Assembly: GCF_005434965.1 (NCBI RefSeq) | Contig: NZ_SKCI01000001.1 | Span: 766,952-830,951 of the forward strand | Source of the DNA: Marimonas lutisalis | GTDB lineage: Bacteria; Pseudomonadota; Alphaproteobacteria; Rhodobacterales; Rhodobacteraceae | Direction of reading: 5' to 3' | Length of the DNA: 64,000 nt | Shown: positions 1-9,051 of the stretch, piece after piece | Layout of the letters: each line of letters starts with the position of its first letter | Numbering within the stretch: the first letter of the stretch is position 1 | Made by a program: the position numbers and the translations under genes | The notes under the pieces: generated by a model | What the model was told of the DNA's origin: nothing | Database searches by the model: none | Seen by the model: only the letters and a program-made list of their open reading frames with translations

Positions 1-1463
<1,463 letters not shown>

Positions 1464-1547
1464 GACAGGCCTTGTTTTCTGATCTTCAAGGAATTCAGGC
1501 ACCCGCCCCCCTGCAAGCAGCAAAAGATGGAAGGCGGGCTGTCCGGC

Positions 1548-2303
1548 TCAGATGGCCAGATATTCTGCGCGCAGCTCTTCGTTTTCAAGCACCTCTTCGG
1601 CGGAGCCGTCGAAAACGATGCCGCCGGTATCGAGGATCACCGCGCGATCGGCCAGTTCCAGCGCGCGCACGGCGTTCTGTTCGACGATCACGGTGGTGAT
1701 GCCCTGCTCCTTGATCACGCGCAGGGTTTTCTCGATCTCGTCGACGATCACGGGGGCAAGGCCCTCGTAGGGCTCATCAAGCAGGAGCACCTTGATGTCG
1801 CGCGCCAGCGCACGGGCGACGGCGAGCATCTGCTGTTCACCGCCCGAGAGCGTCACGCCTTCCTGCTTGCGCCGTTCGGCGAGGCGGGGAAACAGCTCGT
1901 ACAGACGTTCGAGCGACCAGCCGATGGGCGGGGCGATCTGGGCGAGTTGCAGGTTTTCCTCGACCGTGAGGCCGGGGATGATGCAGCGATCTTCGGGCAC
2001 GAGGCCAATGCCGGCCTGCGCGGCCTGGTGGCTGCTCATCTTGTGCAGCGGCTGGTGGTCGAGCCAGATTTCGCCGTGGTTGACCTGCGGATCGTCCATC
2101 CGTGCGATCGAGCGCAGCGTTGTGGTTTTGCCGGCGCCGTTGCGGCCCAGAAGGGCGAGGATCTCGCCTTCGTGGACGTTGAAGGAAATGCCCTGAACGA
2201 TGTAGCTTTCGCCGTAGTAGGACTGCATTTCCCAGACAGACAGGAAGGCTGGCGCCGTCTCGGCCAGGTTCTTGCCCTTGGAAAAGTCGGGTTTGACGTT
2301 CAT
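1548..2303 (-). CDS. livF: Branched-chain-type ABC importer, ATPase LivF-like
   Basis: Second ATP-binding subunit of a HAAT-type (hydrophobic/branched-chain amino acid or carboxylate/amide) ABC importer, 251 residues. Walker A is GRNGAGKTTT, the signature is LSGGEQQMLAVARAL, Walker B is VLLLDEP with the following Y-E-G-L, and the H-loop region reads TTVIVEQN, which is the usual LivF variant with Gln for His. It is the last gene of the operon; spacing to livG is only 12 bp. An N-terminal extension of about 20 residues precedes the first strand (LSVWEMQSYYG). The substrate cannot be read from the ATPase. Position next to acs and an ScfR regulator suggests a small carboxylate or amide rather than leucine, but this is inference. 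Confidence 0.93.
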   Translation of the reverse strand: MNVKPDFSKGKNLAETAPAFLSVWEMQSYYGESYIVQGISFNVHEGEILALLGRNGAGKTTTLRSIARMDDPQVNHGEIWLDHQPLHKMSSHQAAQAGIGLVPEDRCIIPGLTVEENLQLAQIAPPIGWSLERLYELFPRLAERRKQEGVTLSGGEQQMLAVARALARDIKVLLLDEPYEGLAPVIVDEIEKTLRVIKEQGITTVIVEQNAVRALELADRAVILDTGGIVFDGSAEEVLENEELRAEYLAI

Positions 2304-2315
2304 CTGAACCCCTCC

Positions 2316-3071
2316 TTACGCGGCTTCGCCGAGATACGCTTCGCGCACCTTCGGGTTGCCCTTGATGTTTTCGGGATCGTCCTCGACCAGCGGCGTGCCC
2401 TGAGCCAGAACGGTGATCCGGTCGGCGAGGCTGAACACCACGTGCATGTCGTGTTCGATGATCGCGATGGTGATGTCGCGCTCATCCTTGATCTGCTTCA
2501 AGAGGTCGATCGTGTTGTTGGTATCGGCCCGCGCCATACCGGCGGTGGGTTCGTCGAGAAGCAGCAGGCGGGGCTGCTGGCTGAGGCACATGCCGATCTC
2601 GAGGCGGCGCTTGTCGCCGCGCGACATCGAGGCGGAATGCATGTGCCGCTTGTCGGCCATGTTCATCTCCTCGAGCATCTGCTCCGCGGCTTCGACGATT
2701 TCCTTTTCGTTATGCATGTTTTCGATCGCATGCATGCGGAAGGCGCCGTCGCGTTTGGCGAAGATCGGGATCATCATGTTCTCCAGCACCGACAGGTCAC
2801 CGAAGATCTCGGGCGTCTGGAACACACGGGAGATACCCATCTGGTTGATCTCGTGCGGGGTGCGGCCCAGCACCGACTGGCCGTCGAACATGACGCTGCC
2901 GGTGTCGGGGATCAGCTTGCCCACGAAACAGTTCAGAAGGGTGGATTTGCCGGCGCCGTTCGGCCCGATGATCGCGTGGCAGGTGTTTTCCGCCACGCTG
3001 AGGTTCACGTCACCCAGTGCCTGAAGGCCGCCGAAGCGTTTGTTGACGTTCTTGACTTCGAGAATGCCCAT
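2316..3071 (-). CDS. livG: Branched-chain-type ABC importer, ATPase LivG-like
   Basis: First ATP-binding subunit of the importer, 251 residues. Walker A GPNGAGKST, Q-loop VFQTPEIF, Walker B LLLLDEPTAGM and H-loop IIEHDMHVV are all present. The ABC signature is unusual: MSRGDKRRLEIG in place of the common LSxGxQRxLEIA, with Asp where Glu/Gln is expected. The R-L-E-I-G core is kept, so the subunit is probably active. It also has the longer LivG-type insertion (residues about 95-130) with the Phe-Arg-Met-His stretch. It is sandwiched between livM (12 bp upstream) and livF (12 bp downstream), clearly one transcript. Confidence 0.93.
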   Translation of the reverse strand: MGILEVKNVNKRFGGLQALGDVNLSVAENTCHAIIGPNGAGKSTLLNCFVGKLIPDTGSVMFDGQSVLGRTPHEINQMGISRVFQTPEIFGDLSVLENMMIPIFAKRDGAFRMHAIENMHNEKEIVEAAEQMLEEMNMADKRHMHSASMSRGDKRRLEIGMCLSQQPRLLLLDEPTAGMARADTNNTIDLLKQIKDERDITIAIIEHDMHVVFSLADRITVLAQGTPLVEDDPENIKGNPKVREAYLGEAA

Positions 3072-3083
3072 GGAAACGTCTCC

Positions 3084-4289
3084 TTATTCGGCGGGAGTGG
3101 ATTGGGTGGCTTCGTCGGACTTGTCGTCCGATTTCTTGCCGCGGAACAGCCGCGCGATGCGTTGGCCGCCTTCGACGAGGCCACCGGGCAGGAAGATCAC
3201 GACCAGCATGAAGAGGATGCCCAGCGTCAGGTGCCAGCCCTTGCCGATGAACGGGTGCAGGATGGTGACGACGAAGTCCTCGAGCCCATCCGGCATGAAG
3301 GCGAACCAGCCATGCAGGATGTTGTCGTTGATCTTCGAGAAGATGTTCTCGAAATACTTGATGAAGCCGGCGCCGAGAACCGGGCCGATCAGAGTGCCGG
3401 CACCACCGAGAATGGTCATCAGAACGACCTCTCCACTTGCGGTCCATTGCATCCGCTCGGCGCCTGCGAGCGGGTCCATCGAGGCCATCAGGCCACCGGC
3501 GAGGCCGGCATACATACCCGAGATGACGAACGCCGCGAGCGTGTAGGGACGCGGATTGAGACCCGTATAGCTCATCCGGGTCTGGTTCGATTTGATCGCA
3601 CGCAACATCATGCCGAAGGGCGAGCGGAAGATCCGGATCGCGAGGTAGAAGCTGACCAGCATGATGATGGCGCAGAGGTAGTAACCCATGTTGAACTGGA
3701 AGGCCCAGGGTCCGACCGCCATTTCGTAGGTCGAGCGCATTTCGGCGCCGAAGAGGTTGGTCACGGGGATCGAGCCGTCGGCCGTGGCCGACTGGCCGAG
3801 GACGCGCGGATCTTCGAGCGTGAGCTGCAGGCCGGTTTCACCATTGGTGATGGGCGTCAGCACCGAGTAGGCGAGGTTGAAGCTCATCTGCGCGAAGGCG
3901 AGCGTGAGGATCGAGAAGTAGATCCCCGAGCGGCGCAGCGAGACATACCCGATCAGCACAGCGAAGAGCCCCGAGATGATGACGGCGAGGATGATCGCCG
4001 GGATCACGTTCATCGAGAGCAGCTTGAACATCCAGACCGCCGAGTAGGAGCCCACCCCGAGAAAGGCCGCGTGGCCGAAGGAGAGGTAGCCGGTGAGGCC
4101 GAAGAGGATGTTGAACCCGATGGCGAAGATGCCGAAGATCACGAAGCGCTGCATCAGGTCGGGGTAGCCCGCGTTGAACTGTGCCAGCCCGCTTTCGGTC
4201 GGGAAGGGGTTGAGGATGAAGGGCGCCAGAAGCGTGAGCGCCGCAACGATGATGAGTAGCGTGGTGTCTTTCTTGTTCAGTCCGAGCAT
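3084..4289 (-). CDS. livM: Branched-chain-type ABC importer, permease LivM-like
   Basis: Inner-membrane permease of the importer, 401 residues, longer than typical LivM (about 330-360). It shows the BPD_transp_2 fold: hydrophobic N-terminus ([17 protein letters not shown]), the conserved [14 protein letters not shown] loop and the [13 protein letters not shown] motif near residue 290. A hydrophilic insertion around residues 145-185 carries an apparent periplasmic loop ([13 protein letters not shown]), and the tail is charged and probably cytoplasmic. It starts 3 bp after the livH stop, so the two permease genes are translationally linked. Extra loops of this kind occur in importers for urea, short-chain amides and carboxylates, but the sequence alone does not decide the ligand. 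Confidence 0.92.
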   Translation of the reverse strand: MLGLNKKDTTLLIIVAALTLLAPFILNPFPTESGLAQFNAGYPDLMQRFVIFGIFAIGFNILFGLTGYLSFGHAAFLGVGSYSAVWMFKLLSMNVIPAIILAVIISGLFAVLIGYVSLRRSGIYFSILTLAFAQMSFNLAYSVLTPITNGETGLQLTLEDPRVLGQSATADGSIPVTNLFGAEMRSTYEMAVGPWAFQFNMGYYLCAIIMLVSFYLAIRIFRSPFGMMLRAIKSNQTRMSYTGLNPRPYTLAAFVISGMYAGLAGGLMASMDPLAGAERMQWTASGEVVLMTILGGAGTLIGPVLGAGFIKYFENIFSKINDNILHGWFAFMPDGLEDFVVTILHPFIGKGWHLTLGILFMLVVIFLPGGLVEGGQRIARLFRGKKSDDKSDEATQSTPAE

Positions 4290-4292
4290 GGC

Positions 4293-5330
4293 TTAGTCCT
4301 CCATCACGCCTTTTTTGCCCATCAGGCCACGCGGGCGGGTGAGCAGAATGATGATGGCAACGAGGTAGATGATGATCTGGTCGATGCCCGGGAGAAGGGA
4401 TTTGATCTGGTTCATCGACGCGAAACTTTCGAGAATGCCGAGCAGGAAGCCGGCGGCAACCGCGCCGGGCAGCGAGCCCATGCCGCCGACGACGACCACC
4501 ACGAAGCTGAGCACGAGGAAGTCCATGCCCATGTGGTAGTTCGGCGAGTTGATTGGCGCATACATCACCCCGGCAAGACCTGCCACGGCAGCGGCCAGCC
4601 CGAACATGATGGTGAAGCGTTTGTCGATGTTGATGCCGAGAAGCCCGACGGTTTCACGGTCGGCCATGCCGGCGCGCACGACCATCCCGAAGGTGGTGAA
4701 CTGCAGGAAGGCAAAGACCGCGCCGATGACCACGGCGGCAAAGGCGAAGTAGACCATCCGCCAGTAGGGATAGATGATCACGTTGGGATCAAAGCCCAGC
4801 ATGGCGCCGAAATCGAAGCTGCCCTTGAAGGCCGCGGGCGCCGGGGTGGGGATCGGGTTGGCGCCGTAGAACGCCTTGATGATTTCCTGAAGCACGATGG
4901 CCAGGCCGAAGGTCACGAGGATTTGGTCGGCATGGGGGCGCTTGTAGAAATGCTTGATCAGACCGCGCTCCATGACGAAGCCGATGATGATCATGATGGG
5001 GATCGAGAACAGGATCGCCAGCGGAACCGACCAGTCGATCAGCGCGCCGCCGACCTCAGGTCCGAACCAGCTTTCGAAGAGCGGCTTGGTTACGGGGACT
5101 TCCGAGCCCCAGGCCGTTTTCTGCACTTCGCCGGTGGCGACTTCCCAGGTCATGAACTTGGTGAGTGTCACTGCGCAGAAAGCGCCGATCATGAAGAGCG
5201 CGCCGTGCGCGAAGTTGACAACGCCGAGCGTGCCGAAGATGAGCGTAAGGCCCAGCGCGATCAGCGCATAGGCCGAGCCCTTGTCGAGCCCGTTCAGAAT
5301 TTGAAGGATGATTGCGTCCATTTTCCCCAC
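4293..5330 (-). CDS. livH: Branched-chain-type ABC importer, permease LivH-like
   Basis: Partner permease, 345 residues with about eight membrane segments. The LivH hallmark ALIALGLTLIFGTLGVVNFAHG sits at residues about 21-42 and GGMGSLPGAVAAGFLLG near residue 280. A periplasmic loop of about 50 residues (roughly 62-110, rich in Trp and Glu) is longer than in leucine permeases and may help dock the binding protein. A strong GC hairpin lies in the 95-bp gap between the binding-protein gene and this start, consistent with higher expression of the binding protein than of the membrane parts. Confidence 0.92.
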   Translation of the reverse strand: MGKMDAIILQILNGLDKGSAYALIALGLTLIFGTLGVVNFAHGALFMIGAFCAVTLTKFMTWEVATGEVQKTAWGSEVPVTKPLFESWFGPEVGGALIDWSVPLAILFSIPIMIIIGFVMERGLIKHFYKRPHADQILVTFGLAIVLQEIIKAFYGANPIPTPAPAAFKGSFDFGAMLGFDPNVIIYPYWRMVYFAFAAVVIGAVFAFLQFTTFGMVVRAGMADRETVGLLGINIDKRFTIMFGLAAAVAGLAGVMYAPINSPNYHMGMDFLVLSFVVVVVGGMGSLPGAVAAGFLLGILESFASMNQIKSLLPGIDQIIIYLVAIIILLTRPRGLMGKKGVMED

Positions 5331-5385
5331 CTATGGATGGACGGACGGCGTGCGGGGAGCGGTGCACGCCATCCGAGGGTTGGGG

Positions 5386-5410
5386 GCAGGCCGGGGCGTC
5401 CCCGGCCTGC
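5386..5410 (-). terminator. Intercistronic GC hairpin between binding-protein and permease genes
   Basis: Perfect inverted repeat with 11-bp arms (GCAGGCCGGGG and its complement) and a 3-nt loop, 15 bp after the binding-protein stop. No T-run follows in the direction of transcription, so it is more likely an RNA-stabilising or attenuating hairpin than a full terminator. Such structures are usual after the first gene of operons that start with a periplasmic binding protein. Confidence 0.7.
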
Positions 5411-5424
5411 GCACGTTTTCAGGC

Positions 5425-6771
5425 TTAGGCGCCCGGGTTGCAGGTGCCGAGGTTGCCGCCTGCGAACATCGGGTGGTCGGGTGCATACTCGACCTGTGCC
5501 CGCGGGGTGACTTCTACCACCTCGAGAACGTCGAACTCGGAGGTCGGGTTCTCTTTCCCGCGCACGACCAGCACGTCCTTGAAGCACTGGTGGTCTTCGG
5601 CGCGGTAGAGGGTCGGGCCGTTGCCCAGGCCGTCGAATTCATAGCCTTCGAGGGCTTCGGCGACGCCGCAGGGGTTGAAGGTGCCGGCACGTTCGACCGC
5701 GTCTGCATAAAGCAGGGTCTGCACGTAGCAGGTGTGTGCGGCCTGGCTCGGCGGGAAGCCGTACTTGGTGCCGAACGACTTGACGAATGCCTGGGAGCCT
5801 TCGTCCTGCAGCGACCAGTGCCAGTTCGTCGAGCCAAGGATGCCCTTGACGTTTTCGCCGGCACCGCGGGCCATCAGGCGCGAGTAGAGCGGAACGACGA
5901 TTTCGAACTGCTTGCCGTTGACGATCTTGTCGCGCAGGCCGAACTGAACCGCGTTGGTGAGCGAGTTCACCATGTTGCCGCCGTAGTGGTTGAGAACCAG
6001 AACGTCGGCGCCCGAGTTCAGAACAGGTGCGATGTAGGACGAGAAGTCGGTGGCGGCCAGCGGGGTCAGCACGTTGTTGACGGTTTCCCAGCCAAGCGCT
6101 TCGGTCGCAGCGGCGATCGATTCCTGCTGGGTCCAGCCCCAGGTGTAGTCGGCGGTCAGGTGATAGGCCTTGCGGTCGGTGCCGTAGGCGTTGGCCAGCA
6201 CCGGCGCCAGCGCGGCGCCCGACATGTAACCGTTGAAGAAGTGACGGAAGCCGTTTGCCTTCTTGTCCTTGCCGGTGGTGTCGTTCGAGTGGGTCAGACC
6301 GGCCATGAAGATGACGCCTGCCTCCTGGCAGAGGCCCTGCACGGCGATGGCCACGCCCGAGGACGAGCCGCCCGAGATCATCACGGCGCCGTCTTTTTCG
6401 ATCATCGACTTGGCCGAGGCGCGGGCTGCGTCCGATTTGGTCTGGGTGTCGCCCGTGACGTATTCGACTTTCTTGCCCAGGATGCCGTTGCCTTTCAGCG
6501 CTTTCGAGCTGAAGGTGTTCATCATGCCGCCGTCGCCGCCACCGTTCAGGTGTTCAACGGCCAGTTCGAATGCGCGCAGTTCGTCGGCGCCTTCGTCGGC
6601 ATAGGGGCCGGTTTGCGGCACGTTGAAGCCCAGCGTCACCGAGCTGCCGGTCGGCTCGTTCGTGTAAGCGGCGGCCGAGCTTGCGGTGAAGATCGTCGGC
6701 AGTGCCACGCCGGCGCCTGCAACGGCACCCGTCTTGAGCACGCCGCGACGCGTGAGGTTGGATTTGGTCAT
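5425..6771 (-). CDS. Tat-exported periplasmic substrate-binding protein of the LivFGMH-type importer
   Basis: Family-5-type (Peripla_BP_6) binding protein, 448 residues, first gene of the importer operon. The N-terminus carries a twin-arginine signal (LTRRGVLKTGAVAGAG) followed by a hydrophobic stretch and an Ala-rich cleavage region near residue 35, so it should be exported folded. The mature part begins with the typical strand SVTLGFNVPQTGPYADEGAD and has the two-lobe layout with a GGSSSGVAIAVQGLCQEAG segment. A C-terminal extension after about residue 400 contains Cys (CNPGA at the end). The ligand is unknown. The divergent ScfR gene and downstream acs point to a short organic acid or amide; aromatic or amino acid ligands remain possible. 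Confidence 0.9.
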   Translation of the reverse strand: MTKSNLTRRGVLKTGAVAGAGVALPTIFTASSAAAYTNEPTGSSVTLGFNVPQTGPYADEGADELRAFELAVEHLNGGGDGGMMNTFSSKALKGNGILGKKVEYVTGDTQTKSDAARASAKSMIEKDGAVMISGGSSSGVAIAVQGLCQEAGVIFMAGLTHSNDTTGKDKKANGFRHFFNGYMSGAALAPVLANAYGTDRKAYHLTADYTWGWTQQESIAAATEALGWETVNNVLTPLAATDFSSYIAPVLNSGADVLVLNHYGGNMVNSLTNAVQFGLRDKIVNGKQFEIVVPLYSRLMARGAGENVKGILGSTNWHWSLQDEGSQAFVKSFGTKYGFPPSQAAHTCYVQTLLYADAVERAGTFNPCGVAEALEGYEFDGLGNGPTLYRAEDHQCFKDVLVVRGKENPTSEFDVLEVVEVTPRAQVEYAPDHPMFAGGNLGTCNPGA

Positions 6772-6897
6772 GGAGTTCCTCCCGTTACGAATGAGATGGG
6801 GAGGACCTCCTCAAGCGCCTCCCCACGGGCACAGATGTGCAAATCCATTATCCCGCATCGCAAGAAAACTTCGCAACAATGGCTTGGGGAGTAACAA

Positions 6898-6945
6898 TTT
6901 TTTTGTAAAATTATGAACAGTAGGTTATCGGTTTTTGTAAAAAAA
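6898..6945. promoter_or_regulatory. Divergent promoter region with paired TTTGTAAA sites
   Basis: The 220-bp gap between the binding-protein gene and the ScfR gene is AT-rich compared with its surroundings. It contains two copies of TTTTTGTAAAA, at about 6900 and 6932, spaced 32 bp (about three helical turns). Known ScfR-family regulators bind TTTGCAAA-like palindromes (the PccR operator is the example recalled), and TTTGTAAA differs from that by one base. Autoregulation of the divergent genes is therefore plausible, but it is inference from pattern only. Confidence 0.4.
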
Positions 6946-6991
6946 TTCACGTCACGGCGCAGAAACACCTTGAAAAGGCGGGGAAATCATC

Positions 6992-8293
6992 ATGCCGAAA
7001 ACATCTTTGACCGGCAGCCGGATACGCGAACGCCGGGTTCTGCAGGGCCTGAAGCAGTCTGAACTGGCCGGGCGGGTCGGTGTATCGCCATCCTACCTGA
7101 ACCTGATTGAGCACAATCGCCGCAGAATCGGAGGCAAACTGCTGGTTGATATCGCGGCGGTTCTTGATGTCGAGCCGTCGCTGCTGGCCGAGGGGGCGGA
7201 GGCCGCCCTGATCGCGCGGCTGAGGCATGCAGCGGCCGAGGCCGGCGAGGAGGGCGCGGAGGTGGAGGCGGTTGAGGATTTCGCCGGTCGCTACCCGGGT
7301 TGGGCGCGGCTGGTGGCCGCGCAGCGGCAGCAGGTCGCCGGATTGCAGCGTTCGGTCGAAACGCTGACCGACCGTCTGACCCACGATCCGCACCTGGCGC
7401 AGACCCTGCACGAGGTGCTGGACACGGTTACCGCCATTCGTTCGACCGCTTCGATCCTGGCCGAGACGCGCGAGATCGAACCGGAATGGCGTGACCGGTT
7501 TCACCGTAACATCAACGAGGATGCCCAGCGTCTGGCGGAAGGTGCGCAGGCCCTGGTGGGGTTCCTCGACGGGGCGAGCGATGCCGGACGGTCTGTACGC
7601 TCGCCTCAGGAAGAGGTGGATACATTCCTGGAGAGCCGCCAGTTCCATTTCCCGGACCTGGAGGCGGGCAGCGCGCGACCGGAGGATATCATCGCTGCGG
7701 CCGACGACCTGGAATCGGCCAGCGCGGCGGCGCAGGCGTTGCGGATTCTGGAGCGATACCTGGATGACGCGGAAGCGTTGAGCCTTGAAACCCTGCGCGG
7801 CGCGGTGGAGCGGACCGGACCGGACCCGATGGCAATCGCGGCGCAGATTGGCATTGATCCGGGCCATGCGATGCGGAGGCTTGCCGCGTTGCCGGAACTG
7901 GAGGCCGGGCTGGTGATCTGCGATGCCTCGGGTACGCTGACCTTTCGCAAACCGGTCGAGGGGTTTGCGCTGCCGCGGTTCGCGGCGGCCTGTCCGCTTT
8001 GGCCGCTGTTCCGCGCGCTGAGCCGCCCCATGGTGCCGGTGATCGAGCGGGTCGGGCAGCTGGGGCGCGGGGCGGGGCAGACCGACGAGCAGGCCTTTAC
8101 CGCCTACGCGGTGGCATTGCCGAAGGATGCGGCCGCCTGGGCAGCCGATCCGCTTTACGAGGGGCATATGCTGTTGTTGCCGTCATCGGGGCAGGCCGAG
8201 GAGTTGCGACAGGTCGGTGCGAGCTGTCGTATCTGCCCGCGTGCCGATTGCAGCGCGCGGCGTGAACCGTCGATCATGGCGGATGGGTTTTGA
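6992..8293 (+). CDS. ScfR-family short-chain fatty acyl-CoA regulator (XRE helix-turn-helix)
   Basis: Transcription factor of 433 residues. An XRE-type helix-turn-helix occupies residues about 8-62 (GSRIRERRVLQGLKQSELA through YLNLIEHNRRRIGG). The middle region is mainly helical, and the C-terminus carries the Cys cluster CRICPRADCSARREP that is characteristic of the ScfRs domain (relatives RamB, PrpR, PccR). These proteins sense acyl-CoA or short-chain acid status and control acetate or propionate assimilation. The gene is divergent from the importer and lies near acs, which fits a local regulator. The ATG at 6992 begins immediately before the HTH. The exact ligand is not deducible. Confidence 0.88.
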   Translation: MPKTSLTGSRIRERRVLQGLKQSELAGRVGVSPSYLNLIEHNRRRIGGKLLVDIAAVLDVEPSLLAEGAEAALIARLRHAAAEAGEEGAEVEAVEDFAGRYPGWARLVAAQRQQVAGLQRSVETLTDRLTHDPHLAQTLHEVLDTVTAIRSTASILAETREIEPEWRDRFHRNINEDAQRLAEGAQALVGFLDGASDAGRSVRSPQEEVDTFLESRQFHFPDLEAGSARPEDIIAAADDLESASAAAQALRILERYLDDAEALSLETLRGAVERTGPDPMAIAAQIGIDPGHAMRRLAALPELEAGLVICDASGTLTFRKPVEGFALPRFAAACPLWPLFRALSRPMVPVIERVGQLGRGAGQTDEQAFTAYAVALPKDAAAWAADPLYEGHMLLLPSSGQAEELRQVGASCRICPRADCSARREPSIMADGF

Positions 8294-8368
8294 CTTGGGC
8301 CGCGAGTTTGGCGATAAGAATGCAAGGGCTGCGAACAATAAGCAGCCCGTGGGGAGGAAAACCGAAGA

Positions 8369-8737
8369 ATGGGCAAGTCTGTCCTGCTGATCGAGGATGA
8401 GCCGAACATCATCGAGGCCGTCAGTTTCATCCTGTCGCGCGACGGATGGAAGGTGGACACCCATTCCAATGGCCAGACCGCGCTGGCCGCGATCGCCGAA
8501 AAGTCGCCCGATGTCGTTATCCTGGATGTCATGCTGCCCGGAATCAGCGGGTATGACATCCTGCGCGCGCTGCGCGAGGCGCCGGAGACGCGCAACCTGC
8601 CGGTGCTGATGCTGACGGCGCGCGGGCAGACCAAGGACCGCGAGATGGCCGAAAAGGCCGGGGCCAACCGTTTCATGACCAAGCCGTTTTCGAATGCCGA
8701 GGTGCTGGAAGCCGTGCGGTCGCTGGTGAACGCGTGA
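8369..8737 (+). CDS. Single-domain response regulator (receiver only)
   Basis: CheY-like receiver of 122 residues with no output domain. The acidic pocket (E9-D10), phosphoacceptor Asp53 in LDVMLPG, the conserved Thr in MLTARG and Lys in MTKPF are all present. The Shine-Dalgarno GGGAGGAAAA precedes the ATG. Its last codons overlap the start of the next gene (GTGA), and the symporter-kinase follows, so the three form one operon. In the CrbS/CrbR acetate switch of other bacteria the partner is a DNA-binding regulator. Here the receiver stands alone, so signalling must go through protein contact, a phosphorelay or another output. Confidence 0.93.
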   Translation: MGKSVLLIEDEPNIIEAVSFILSRDGWKVDTHSNGQTALAAIAEKSPDVVILDVMLPGISGYDILRALREAPETRNLPVLMLTARGQTKDREMAEKAGANRFMTKPFSNAEVLEAVRSLVNA

Positions 8738-9051
8738 GCGACCTGGACGGCAAGGCCGGCAGCAAGTCCGAGCGCACGCCCGGGCGCGCGCCGGTGTTCC
8801 TGGAGCGCTCGACCTATCGACGGCGCCGGCTGATCGACGGGCTGCGGATGTTGCCCGTGGTCGGCGCGCTACTGTGGGCGGTGCCGATGCTGTGGAGCGA
8901 AACGGCAGCGACGTCGACGGCGATTCTTTACATCTTTGGCATCTGGGCGGGGTTGGCCCTGATCGCCGCAGTCATGGCGCGCCATGTCGACGTTCAGGCC
9001 TATGATCCCGACCAGAACAGCAATCGCGACGTGTCGGAAACGGATATGTGA
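8734..9051 (+). CDS. Small two-helix membrane protein in a symporter-kinase operon
   Basis: A protein of 105 residues read from a GTG that overlaps the receiver stop codon. The N-terminus is basic (RSTYRRRRLIDG), followed by two hydrophobic stretches, about residues 38-54 (MLPVVGALLWAVPMLW) and 62-83 (TAILYIFGIWAGLALIAA). The tail is acidic. Its stop codon overlaps the ATG of the symporter-kinase. Acetate permease ActP and other sodium:solute symporters are often preceded by a roughly 100-residue two-helix partner (YjcH/DUF485 or DUF4212 types). Size, topology and position match, although I do not see a clear family motif. A role as accessory subunit of the sensor is inference. Confidence 0.75.
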   Translation: MSDLDGKAGSKSERTPGRAPVFLERSTYRRRRLIDGLRMLPVVGALLWAVPMLWSETAATSTAILYIFGIWAGLALIAAVMARHVDVQAYDPDQNSNRDVSETDM

